Origin: Porphyrobacter sp. UBA7686
GTDB lineage: Bacteria; Pseudomonadota; Alphaproteobacteria; Sphingomonadales; Sphingomonadaceae
Assembly: GCA_002482865.1 (NCBI GenBank)
Contig: DLGU01000011.1
Location: 18,407-27,295, forward strand
Direction of reading: 5' to 3'
Length of the DNA: 8,889 nucleotides
Below, piece after piece: positions 1 through 5,171 of the stretch (positions are counted from its first letter, which is position 1; every line of letters starts with the position of its first letter). The notes under the pieces are model-generated. The model searched no databases and had not been told where the DNA came from. It saw only the letters and a program-made list of their open reading frames with translations. A program made the position numbers and the translations under genes.

Positions 1-59
1 GCAGCCAGCTGCCATTCGAACAGCACCCGACCGACATCGAACACCACCGCTTTGCGCAT
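1..59 (-). CDS. HAD-like hydrolase, N-terminal fragment (cut by window edge)
   Basis: Only the first 19 codons are inside the window, beginning MRKAVVFDVGRVLFEW. The hydrophobic strand ending in FDVGRVL matches motif I of haloacid-dehalogenase superfamily phosphatases. The Asp at residue 8 would be the nucleophile. The second Asp of the usual DxD is Gly, as in the YihX-like subgroup (FDxGxVL), so this is probably a small HAD phosphatase acting on a phosphorylated metabolite; the substrate cannot be told. The ATG is preceded by an AGAGG about 12 nt upstream, a weak and rather distant Shine-Dalgarno. It lies downstream of rpmJ on the same strand but beyond the hairpin at 92-123, so it is probably transcribed separately. 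The family call rests on one motif and the N-terminal position. Confidence 0.6.
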   Translation of the reverse strand, partial: MRKAVVFDVGRVLFEWQLA

Positions 60-91
60 CACAACCCCAAACCTCTTAGCCCCAAATGACC

Positions 92-123
92 GCGGCCCGC
101 GCTCCGGTAAGGAGGCGGGCCGC
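92..123 (-). terminator. Stem-loop terminator downstream of rpmJ
   Basis: A perfect 9-bp inverted repeat, GCGGCCCGC (92-100) and GCGGGCCGC (115-123), is extended by an inner CTCC/GGAG pairing (102-105 with 111-114) after one bulged base, closing a GGTAA loop. It starts 38 nt past the rpmJ stop. On the minus strand it is followed by a short T-containing stretch (GTCATTTGGGG), not a clean U-run, so termination strength is uncertain. It separates rpmJ from the HAD-like gene. Confidence 0.6.
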
Positions 124-161
124 TAATTCTATCAGCCGCCCATGCCGGGCAGCCGCACCGT

Positions 162-287
162 TCAGCCCTGGCGGGCCTTGAAGCGACGGTCGGTCTTGTT
201 GATCACATAGGTGCGGCCGCGGCGACGGATCACGCGGTTATCGCGGTGACGGCCCTTCAGCGACTTCAGGCTATTGACGATCTTCAT
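162..287 (-). CDS. rpmJ: 50S ribosomal protein L36 (cysteine-free type)
   Basis: This 41-aa, very basic protein ([19 protein letters not shown]...RRFKARQG) is a recognisable L36, a small protein of the large ribosomal subunit that contacts 23S rRNA. It has no cysteines and so lacks the zinc-binding CxxC...C...H set of the C+ form. This C- form of 41 residues is the usual one in Alphaproteobacteria as far as I recall. The reading frame stays open upstream to 362, but the family N-terminus is MKI/MKV, which fixes the start at 287. GGA and GAG purine clusters lie 5-13 nt upstream. The gene stands alone, with a promoter at 350-378, a leader hairpin at 310-333 and a terminator at 92-123. High confidence. 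Confidence 0.96.
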   Translation of the reverse strand: MKIVNSLKSLKGRHRDNRVIRRRGRTYVINKTDRRFKARQG

Positions 288-309
288 GGCGCTCGTTTCC
301 AAAAGAGAA

Positions 310-333
310 GCGCGCCGGACAGGGCCGACGCGC
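310..333 (-). promoter_or_regulatory. Terminator-like hairpin in the rpmJ leader (possible attenuator)
   Basis: Read on the minus strand, GCGCGTCGG (333-325) pairs with CCGGCGCGC (318-310): nine pairs including one U-G wobble, closing a 6-nt CCCUGU loop. It is directly followed by the pyrimidine tract TTCTCTTTT (309-301), then GGAAACGAGCGCC and the rpmJ ATG. This has the form of an intrinsic terminator, but only 22 nt separate it from the start codon, too few for a promoter in between. rpmJ transcription must therefore cross it. It may be an attenuator, a partial terminator of galE read-through, or a leader structure. The hairpin is seen; the function is inferred. Confidence 0.5.
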
Positions 334-349
334 GTTAAATCGAAGGCTG

Positions 350-378
350 CCGTTAGCGACACCGGTCTGCGGCGTCAA
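350..378 (-). promoter_or_regulatory. Probable vegetative promoter of rpmJ
   Basis: On the minus strand TTGACG (378-373) is followed, after a C and 14 nt, by GCTAACGG (357-350). This fits the Caulobacter-type sigma-70 pattern TTGACGS - N10-14 - GCTANAWC perfectly in the -35 element and in the GCTA core, but poorly at the 3' end of the -10. It lies between the galE stop (395) and rpmJ. Initiation near 343 would give a leader of about 56 nt that contains the hairpin at 310-333. Confidence 0.55.
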
Positions 379-394
379 TGCGAACCTGCCCCTG

Positions 395-1414
395 TCAGGG
401 CCGCAAATCGCGCAATTTGCGCTCCCACGCCAGTGCATGGGCGATGATCGTGTCGAGTTCGGCATGGGCAGGCTGCCATCCGAGCGTCTGCTTCAGCCGC
501 GCGGGGTTGGAAATCAGCGAATCGGGATCGCCTGCGCGCCGGCCTTCGATCCGGCGGTCGAGCTTGCGATTCGTCACCCGGTCGACCGCGTCGAGCACCT
601 CGTTCACCGAGAACCCCCGGCCATAGCCGCAATTCATCGTCAGCGAGCGTGCAGGCTCGGCAATCAGCGCCTCCAGCGTCTGCACATGCGCCGCTGCCAA
701 ATCGCTGACATGGATATAGTCGCGCACCCCGGTGCCATCAGGCGTAGCGTAATCGGTGCCGAACACGCTCACCGATTCGCGCATCCCCAAAGCCGCCTCG
801 ATCGCGACCTTGATGAGATGGGTTGCCCCGGCGGTCGATTGCCCGCTGCGCGCCTGCGGATCGGCGCCCGCAACATTGAAATAGCGCAACACGCCGAAAT
901 TGAGCGGGTGGGCCGCTGCGACATCGGCGAGCATCTGCTCGGTCATCAGCTTCGACCAGCCATAGGGATTGATCGGGCGCTGCGGCGTATCCTCGGACAC
1001 GCCGGGGGAATCTGGCGCGACATCCGGGATGCCATAGGTCGCCGCGGTCGAGGAGAAGATGAAATGCGGCACCCCGCCCTTAACCGCTGCTTCGATCAGT
1101 GCGCGGCTTTTGGCGGTGTTGTTGTGATAATACTTGAGTGGATCAGCGACGCTTTCCGGGACCACGATAGAGCCTGCAAAGTGCATGATCGCGCCCGTGC
1201 CCTGCTCGGCAAAGATCCGCGCGAGGAGCTCGGCATCGGCGATATCGCCTTCGTACAGTGGCACGCCGTCGGGCAGAGCAAAGCGGAAGCCCGTGGTGAG
1301 GTTGTCGATCACCGCCACCGGCCAGCCTGCATCCTGCAAGGCCAGCACCGCGTGACTGCCGATATAGCCCGCGCCGCCGGTCACGAGCACGGAAGGTTTG
1401 CCGGGAGAGGTCAT
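395..1414 (-). CDS. galE: UDP-glucose 4-epimerase
   Basis: GalE interconverts UDP-glucose and UDP-galactose with tightly bound NAD+, feeding galactose use and surface polysaccharide synthesis in the cytoplasm. The 339-aa product is full length for the family (about 330-340). It is an extended short-chain dehydrogenase: Rossmann glycine motif TGGAGYIGSH at 12-21, adenine-ribose-binding Asp-Asn at 37-38 (IDNLTTG), SSTA with catalytic Ser/Thr at 121-124, Tyr151-x3-Lys155 in NPYGWSK, and RYFNVAGAD at 177-185. DYIHVSDLA and the C-terminal LGWQP stretch are also typical. I chose the ATG at 1414 because AAGGG lies 7 nt upstream; the in-frame ATG at 1435 adds seven residues and has no ribosome-binding site. 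It is divergent from the lipoprotein gene. A related epimerase specificity (for example UDP-GlcNAc) cannot be excluded. Confidence 0.93.
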   Translation of the reverse strand: MTSPGKPSVLVTGGAGYIGSHAVLALQDAGWPVAVIDNLTTGFRFALPDGVPLYEGDIADAELLARIFAEQGTGAIMHFAGSIVVPESVADPLKYYHNNTAKSRALIEAAVKGGVPHFIFSSTAATYGIPDVAPDSPGVSEDTPQRPINPYGWSKLMTEQMLADVAAAHPLNFGVLRYFNVAGADPQARSGQSTAGATHLIKVAIEAALGMRESVSVFGTDYATPDGTGVRDYIHVSDLAAAHVQTLEALIAEPARSLTMNCGYGRGFSVNEVLDAVDRVTNRKLDRRIEGRRAGDPDSLISNPARLKQTLGWQPAHAELDTIIAHALAWERKLRDLRP

Positions 1415-1421
1415 GGGCAGG

Positions 1422-1426
1422 CCCTT
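1422..1426 (-). promoter_or_regulatory. Ribosome-binding site of galE
   Basis: AAGGG on the minus strand, 7 nt before the ATG at 1414. It decides between this start and the in-frame ATG at 1435, which has only AT-rich, non-purine sequence upstream. Confidence 0.6.
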
Positions 1427-1534
1427 ACCATACAATTCGTTGGGGAATTCTCAATTTGAAGCAGACACACCGCAGTCTGTGCACGTTCATGCGGGCGCTC
1501 TATAAGCAGCAAGCCACGAAAGGAACCCCGCCTC

Positions 1535-2170
1535 ATGCCCCGTTCGCACCGCCTTTCCCTGATTGTCCCTGTCGTCGCCGCCCTAGCGCTATCGGCTTGT
1601 GCGACAACGCCTTACACGGGCCCGGTCGAAGTCACGCGCTTTGTTGCGCCCAACCCGGCGGGGCTCGGACAAGGCACGATTGCGGTCACCTTCCCTGACG
1701 AGGTGAAGAACGAAAACGCACGCAGTGCCTTTGCCACTGCCGTCAGCGGTGAACTGGCGCGGCTGGGCTATACCGTGGTCACAGAAGGCACGCCCGCCGG
1801 CCAGGTCGCCGCGATCCGCACCACCCGCTCACCAATTGCCGCCGCTCCCGTGCGTGAACGCGGCCCGGTCAGTGTCGGCGTTGGCGGGCAGACCGGCGGC
1901 TTCGGATCAGGTCTTGGCATGGGGGTCGGCATCAATCTGGGTGGTGGGCGTGAAGGCGCCAATACCATGACCGAATTGTCGGTGCGGATCGGCCAGACGG
2001 ACGGCACCACCCTGTGGGAAGGCCGCGCGCAGTTGGCGACCGGGGTGAAGTCGCCCTACTCGCAGGTCGATGCCAGCGCCCGGACGCTCGCTGCCGGGTT
2101 GTTCAAGGACTTTCCCGGTGGCAATGGCGAGACTGTGACGATCGACGTCAAGAAGCTTCAAGGACGATAA
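1535..2170 (+). CDS. DUF4136-like lipoprotein
   Basis: This is a 211-aa predicted lipoprotein of unknown function. A short basic start (MPRSHR), a hydrophobic segment at 7-19 and the lipobox LSAC (Cys22) indicate lipidation and cleavage by signal peptidase II. Ala at +2 favours outer-membrane sorting by the Lol rule. The mature part begins with VEVTRF at 31-36, then a beta-strand/helix pattern ([26 protein letters not shown]), a glycine-rich stretch at 110-138 ([18 protein letters not shown]), and TLWEGRAQL at 159-167. This order resembles DUF4136 envelope lipoproteins, though I give the family as probable only. AAGGA lies 11 nt before the ATG. Its stop overlaps the start of the carboxypeptidase gene (TAATG), so the two are very probably co-transcribed. 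The glycine-rich loop may be flexible or surface exposed. Confidence 0.8.
   Translation: MPRSHRLSLIVPVVAALALSACATTPYTGPVEVTRFVAPNPAGLGQGTIAVTFPDEVKNENARSAFATAVSGELARLGYTVVTEGTPAGQVAAIRTTRSPIAAAPVRERGPVSVGVGGQTGGFGSGLGMGVGINLGGGREGANTMTELSVRIGQTDGTTLWEGRAQLATGVKSPYSQVDASARTLAAGLFKDFPGGNGETVTIDVKKLQGR
2160..2164 (+). promoter_or_regulatory. Ribosome-binding site of the carboxypeptidase gene, inside the lipoprotein's last codons
   Basis: AAGGA lies 5 nt before the ATG at 2170 and inside the final codons of the lipoprotein gene. With the TAATG overlap (stop 2168-2170, start 2170-2172) it fixes the start and suggests translational coupling. Confidence 0.65.
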
Positions 2171-3309
2171 TGACCTCTCTTTTCATCGATGCCGGTTTCG
2201 ATAGCGGCAATATTGACGTGCTCGGGATCGACGGCACGACCGCGCGGCTGGCGATCCGGCGCGATAACCAATCCGAGTTCTTCCAGTGGTTCCACTTCCG
2301 GGTGAGCGCGAAGGCGGGTGAGGAAGTGGTGCTGAAGCTCACCGGCCTCAACGCCAGCGCCTATCCCGGCGGCTGGCCGGATTATGACGCCTGTATCAGC
2401 GAAGACCGCGCCTATTGGGCGCGCGCGGAAAGCTCTTTCGACAAGGACGAGGATGGCGGCACGCTGACAGTGCGTTACCTCCCCGCCACCGATGTGTTCT
2501 GGTGCGCCTATTTCGCACCCTACTCGATGGAGCGGCACCACGATCTGATCGCCGAGACCGCATCCTGCGAGGGGGTCGACTACGTCCGGCTCGGCACCAC
2601 GCTCGATGGTCAGCCAATCGACTGCCTCGAACTGGGCGAAGGCGACACGCAGGTGTGGCTCTATGCCCGCCAGCATCCGGGCGAGACTCAGGCCGAATGG
2701 TGGATGGAGGGCGCAATCGAGTGCCTGACCGATCCCGCCGATCCGGTTGCGCGGGCGCTGCGCAAGGCCTGCCGCATCCACATCGTGCCCAATTGCAACC
2801 CTGATGGTTCGCGGCGTGGGCATTTGCGAACCAATGCGGTTGGCACCAACCTCAACCGCGAATGGGCCGATCCGACGCCGGAACGCTCGCCCGAAGTGCT
2901 GGCGATCCGCAACCGGATGGACCAGACCGGCGTCCACTTCGCGATGGACGTTCACGCGGACGAGGCAATCCCGGCCGTGTTCATCGCCGGGTTCGACGGC
3001 ATCCCGTCGTGGACGCAGGCGCAGGGCGATGGCTATGGCCGCTACCAGCGCATCCTTGACCGCCGCACGCCCGATTTCCAGACCAAGCTCGGCTACCCCA
3101 AGGCCTCCCCGGGCCGGGCCAACCTGTCGATGAGCACCAACCAGGTCGCCGAACGCTTCGGCGCCGTCGCGATGACGCTGGAGATGCCCTACAAGGACTT
3201 GGCCGACTTCCCCGAGCCCGAGCAAGGCTGGTCACCGGAACGCTGCAAGCTGCTAGGCCGCGAATGTCTGGCGGCGCTGGTGGAGTGGCTGGAAGGGAAA
3301 GACGCCTAA
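2170..3309 (+). CDS. M14 zinc carboxypeptidase, cytosolic (CCP/Nna1-like) type
   Basis: The 379-aa product has the two-domain layout of bacterial cytosolic carboxypeptidases of family M14 (the PaCCP group). An N-terminal beta-rich domain (about 1-125) carries the signature FFQWFHFRV at 37-45. The catalytic domain shows zinc ligands in HPGE (His169, Glu172) and MDVH (His262), substrate-binding NPDG (210-213) and NLNREW (227-232, Arg230), and the catalytic Glu338 in TLEMPYKD. All key residues are present, so it should be active. The family removes C-terminal residues from peptides or proteins; eukaryotic relatives deglutamylate tubulin, while bacterial substrates are largely unknown. No signal peptide is seen, so it acts in the cytoplasm. 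The frame stays open upstream, but the ATG at 2170, with its ribosome-binding site and TAATG overlap, is clearly the start. It converges on cdd with a 9-bp gap. Confidence 0.92.
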   Translation: MTSLFIDAGFDSGNIDVLGIDGTTARLAIRRDNQSEFFQWFHFRVSAKAGEEVVLKLTGLNASAYPGGWPDYDACISEDRAYWARAESSFDKDEDGGTLTVRYLPATDVFWCAYFAPYSMERHHDLIAETASCEGVDYVRLGTTLDGQPIDCLELGEGDTQVWLYARQHPGETQAEWWMEGAIECLTDPADPVARALRKACRIHIVPNCNPDGSRRGHLRTNAVGTNLNREWADPTPERSPEVLAIRNRMDQTGVHFAMDVHADEAIPAVFIAGFDGIPSWTQAQGDGYGRYQRILDRRTPDFQTKLGYPKASPGRANLSMSTNQVAERFGAVAMTLEMPYKDLADFPEPEQGWSPERCKLLGRECLAALVEWLEGKDA

Positions 3310-3318
3310 GCCAAATGC

Positions 3319-3744
3319 CTAACCCAGGTGCGAAGGCCCAAACGCGTGCGGCAGCAGCGCGGACAGCGCCACGCGCCGCACGTCGTCCTTGCTGACGCAC
3401 AGCACCAGCGGATCGGTGGCGCCCAGCGCGGCGACTTCGTTCAGCACCTGACGGCAGCGGCCGCAGGGCGTGATCGGCTCAGCATCAGCCTTAAGCCCCA
3501 CCACCGCGACGGCCACCAGACCGCCGCGCCGCCCTTCGCCCATCGCCTTGGCGACCGCGACCGTCTCGGCACACAGGGCAAGGCCGTAGCTTGCGTTCTC
3601 GACATTGCAGCCGGTGATGACCGCGCCGTCATCGAACAGCAGCGCCGCGCCTACGGGGTAATCGGAATAGGGCGCGTAGGCCTGCTCCGCCGCAGCAAAG
3701 GCGGCAATGATCAGGGCCTGTTCCTGCGCATCGTCGAGCATCAT
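3319..3744 (-). CDS. cdd: Cytidine deaminase
   Basis: Cdd hydrolytically deaminates cytidine and deoxycytidine to uridine and deoxyuridine in pyrimidine salvage. The 141-aa product matches the short homotetrameric class with three cysteine zinc ligands. Motifs are YSDYPVGAAL (26-35), GCNVENASYG (45-54), CAE at 58-60 (zinc Cys58, proton-shuttle Glu60), PCGRC at 93-97 (Cys94, Cys97), and the C-terminal LLPHAFGP. I start it at the ATG at 3744, which overlaps the preceding gene's TGA in an ATGA junction, typical of coupled translation. An in-frame ATG at 3762 would add MGGGAE but lies inside the upstream gene and has no better ribosome-binding site. It is the last gene of the UPF0262 - GH25-like - cdd operon and converges with the carboxypeptidase gene, with no room for a separate terminator. 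Confidence 0.95.
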   Translation of the reverse strand: MMLDDAQEQALIIAAFAAAEQAYAPYSDYPVGAALLFDDGAVITGCNVENASYGLALCAETVAVAKAMGEGRRGGLVAVAVVGLKADAEPITPCGRCRQVLNEVAALGATDPLVLCVSKDDVRRVALSALLPHAFGPSHLG

Positions 3745-4469
3745 TTCTGCACCACCACCCATTCAACCGGCTCTGCCGCAGCTTCTGTCACCAGCGCGCT
3801 GTTGGCGCTCCATAGCAGCCACGGACGACCTGCATAGTCGGGCCGCGCCCGGTCGCGCGCCAGCCATAGGTCCCGCGCCAGCGTGGTCGCGGTGTTGTGG
3901 CGGTCCTGAAAGGCGGGGGACAGCTTGAGGATCACCGGCCGCCCGGCATGGGTCTCGATCTGGTTGATCAGCGTCATCAGCTCGCTTTCGACTGCCGCAT
4001 CGCTGACCTTGGGGGTGCAATTATCGGCCAGCCGCGCAAGCCCGATTGCCGGTGGCAACAGATCGGCATCGCGCGGCACCATCTGAGCGAACATCCCGCT
4101 CTGCGCATCCGCGCCCAGGCAGGGATCGAAATCGAGCGCCACGCCGACCTGCAAGCCTGCCTCACGCGCGCCGGCGAAACGATCAGCAAAGCCGCTGGAT
4201 GCGCCTGCGGCCAGCGGCAGATAGACGAACTGCGCGCCCACCGCTTTCAACGTCGCAAATCGCACCTCACCGCCGCCCGCTGGCACCAGCGCACCCTGTT
4301 CGGGGTAAAGCGTCTCGTCCGGCCGCCAAGCGCGCATGTCCCACCACAGCCAGCCCGCAAAGGCGAGGCCGAACAGAATCGCAAGCGCCGCCATCCGCAG
4401 CAGCCAGCGCCGCCGAAGCCCGCCGCGGCTGCGCGTGCGCTTTGCGCCCTTTGCGCTGGATACCGCCAT
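3741..4469 (-). CDS. Membrane-anchored GH25-like protein, catalytic residues apparently lost
   Basis: This 242-aa protein has a very basic N-terminus (residues 7-25), one transmembrane segment at about 26-43 (MAALAILFGLAFAGWLWW) and a periplasmic domain. The domain follows the course of family 25 glycoside hydrolases (lysozyme-like muramidases): VRFATLKAVGAQFVYLPLA at 69-87, DRFAGAREAGLQVGVALDF at 96-114, LPPAIGLA at 138-145, and RPVILKLSPAF further on. In active GH25 enzymes the third block reads LPPxLDxE, with the catalytic Asp and Glu; here both positions are Gly143 and Ala145. The DVSxxQ start is also degenerate (LYPEQGALV). I infer a non-hydrolytic, perhaps peptidoglycan-binding, protein. 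It is the middle gene of the operon: 20 bp after UPF0262, with an ATGA overlap into cdd. The family call is by motif spacing and is moderately sure. Confidence 0.68.
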   Translation of the reverse strand: MAVSSAKGAKRTRSRGGLRRRWLLRMAALAILFGLAFAGWLWWDMRAWRPDETLYPEQGALVPAGGGEVRFATLKAVGAQFVYLPLAAGASSGFADRFAGAREAGLQVGVALDFDPCLGADAQSGMFAQMVPRDADLLPPAIGLARLADNCTPKVSDAAVESELMTLINQIETHAGRPVILKLSPAFQDRHNTATTLARDLWLARDRARPDYAGRPWLLWSANSALVTEAAAEPVEWVVVQK

Positions 4470-4489
4470 GCCCCCGGTGCTCCCCCGCC

Positions 4490-5023
4490 CTAACCCTTGA
4501 TGTGCAGCACGCAGATCAGCGTGAACAGCCGCCGGGCGGTGGCGAAATCGGTCTCGACCTTGCCCTCCAGCCGTTCGAGCAGCAGTTCGGCGGCATCATT
4601 GTGAATGCCGCGCCGGGCCATGTCGATCGTCTCGATCTCGGCCGGGGTCGCCTTGCGGATCGCTTGATAATAGCTGTCACAGATCGCGAAATATTCGCGG
4701 ATCGGGCGGCGGAACCGGGCCATGCCGATCAGCAGGGTTTCCAGCAACTGACCTGCGGTATCGCTGATATCCATCCCGAGCCGTCCGTCGGTGACCGACA
4801 GGTGCAGGTGATACGGCCCACTGCTGCCGCGTTCGGCGGAGCGAACCGGCTTGAAGGTGTTTTCTTCAATCAGGTCATAGATCGCCACCCGGCGTTCCTG
4901 CTCGACATCGGCATTGCGCCACAGAATCGTCGCTTCATCGAGCGTGACCTGGGCAATGCGCTGCGCCCCCGCAGCGCCGGGCGCGGGAGAAATGGGCAGG
5001 GAATCGGGCGGCGGTGCAGCCAT
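4490..5023 (-). CDS. UPF0262 family protein
   Basis: This 177-aa cytoplasmic protein belongs to UPF0262, a family of unknown function known from Alphaproteobacteria. Recognisable blocks are ERRVAIYDLIEENTFKPV (about 43-60), GPYHLHLSVTDGRLGMDI (69-86), RPIREYFAICDSYYQAI (105-121), IETIDMARRGIHNDAAELL (129-147) and the strongly conserved tail TARRLFTLICVLH. The first 20 residues are Pro/Ala-rich and poorly conserved, so the exact start is less sure; the ATG at 5023 has AAGG about 9 nt upstream. No membrane segment or signal peptide is present. It is the first gene of the operon with the GH25-like gene and cdd, and is divergent from dnaB. In rhizobia I recall the family beside hisD, a low-molecular-weight phosphatase and infA, so the context here differs. 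The function is unknown. Confidence 0.9.
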   Translation of the reverse strand: MAAPPPDSLPISPAPGAAGAQRIAQVTLDEATILWRNADVEQERRVAIYDLIEENTFKPVRSAERGSSGPYHLHLSVTDGRLGMDISDTAGQLLETLLIGMARFRRPIREYFAICDSYYQAIRKATPAEIETIDMARRGIHNDAAELLLERLEGKVETDFATARRLFTLICVLHIKG

Positions 5024-5074
5024 AGGCCCTGCCTTCGCAGATCGGGGGGCGACACTTCAAGCACTTCGATAGGC

Positions 5075-5102
5075 TTGGCGACACACTCTCCCCACTATCC
5101 AC
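5075..5102 (+). promoter_or_regulatory. Candidate dnaB promoter
   Basis: TTGGCG (5075-5080; 5 of 6 to TTGACG) lies 13 nt before ACTATCCA (5094-5101), which keeps only the CTA core of the alphaproteobacterial -10 GCTANAWC. The spacing fits, the -10 is poor. Initiation would fall near 5108, giving a leader of roughly 60 nt to the ATG at 5172. No better candidate was seen in the 148-bp divergent region. Confidence 0.28.
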
Positions 5103-5103
5103 A
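5095..5103 (+). promoter_or_regulatory. DnaA-box-like 9-mer upstream of dnaB
   Basis: CTATCCACA differs from the consensus DnaA box TTATCCACA only at the first base. It lies 68 bp before the dnaB ATG and overlaps the candidate -10. A single 8-of-9 match can arise by chance, but its place between UPF0262 and the replicative helicase gene makes it worth recording. Confidence 0.35.
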
Positions 5104-5171
5104 GCGTGCGAAATAAATATTGGCGCGTTCCACCCTTGCGCGAGGGGGCCGCTGCGGCGCATCAGGCACCG

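Noticed and set aside
288..362. Longer L36 form starting at 362
   Set aside because: The extra 25 residues are encoded by the leader and hairpin region and are foreign to L36, whose N-terminus MKI is at 287.
1427..1454. galE promoter candidate on the minus strand (TTGAGA, 16 nt, TATGGT)
   Set aside because: The hexamers are fair, but transcription would start near 1420, leaving out the AAGGG ribosome-binding site that best explains the galE start. It would require a leaderless mRNA, so I did not list it.
437..1459. Plus-strand open frame of 340 codons, antisense to galE
   Set aside because: Its protein is rich in His, Arg, Ile and Gly with no domain pattern. galE on the other strand has every family motif. 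Long antisense frames are common in GC-rich codon-biased genes.
2158..3225. Minus-strand open frame of 355 codons, antisense to the carboxypeptidase gene
   Set aside because: No recognisable motif and shadow-like composition; the plus strand encodes a complete M14 enzyme with all zinc and catalytic residues.
4046..5116. Plus-strand open frame of 356 codons across the GH25-like and UPF0262 genes
   Set aside because: It spans two well-supported genes on the other strand, has Arg/Pro/Ala-rich low-complexity sequence and no domain.
5106..5171. Upstream GTG start for dnaB adding 22 residues
   Set aside because: No Shine-Dalgarno precedes it and the added residues (RNKYWRVPPLREG) do not resemble DnaB N-termini; the ATG at 5172 is preferred.
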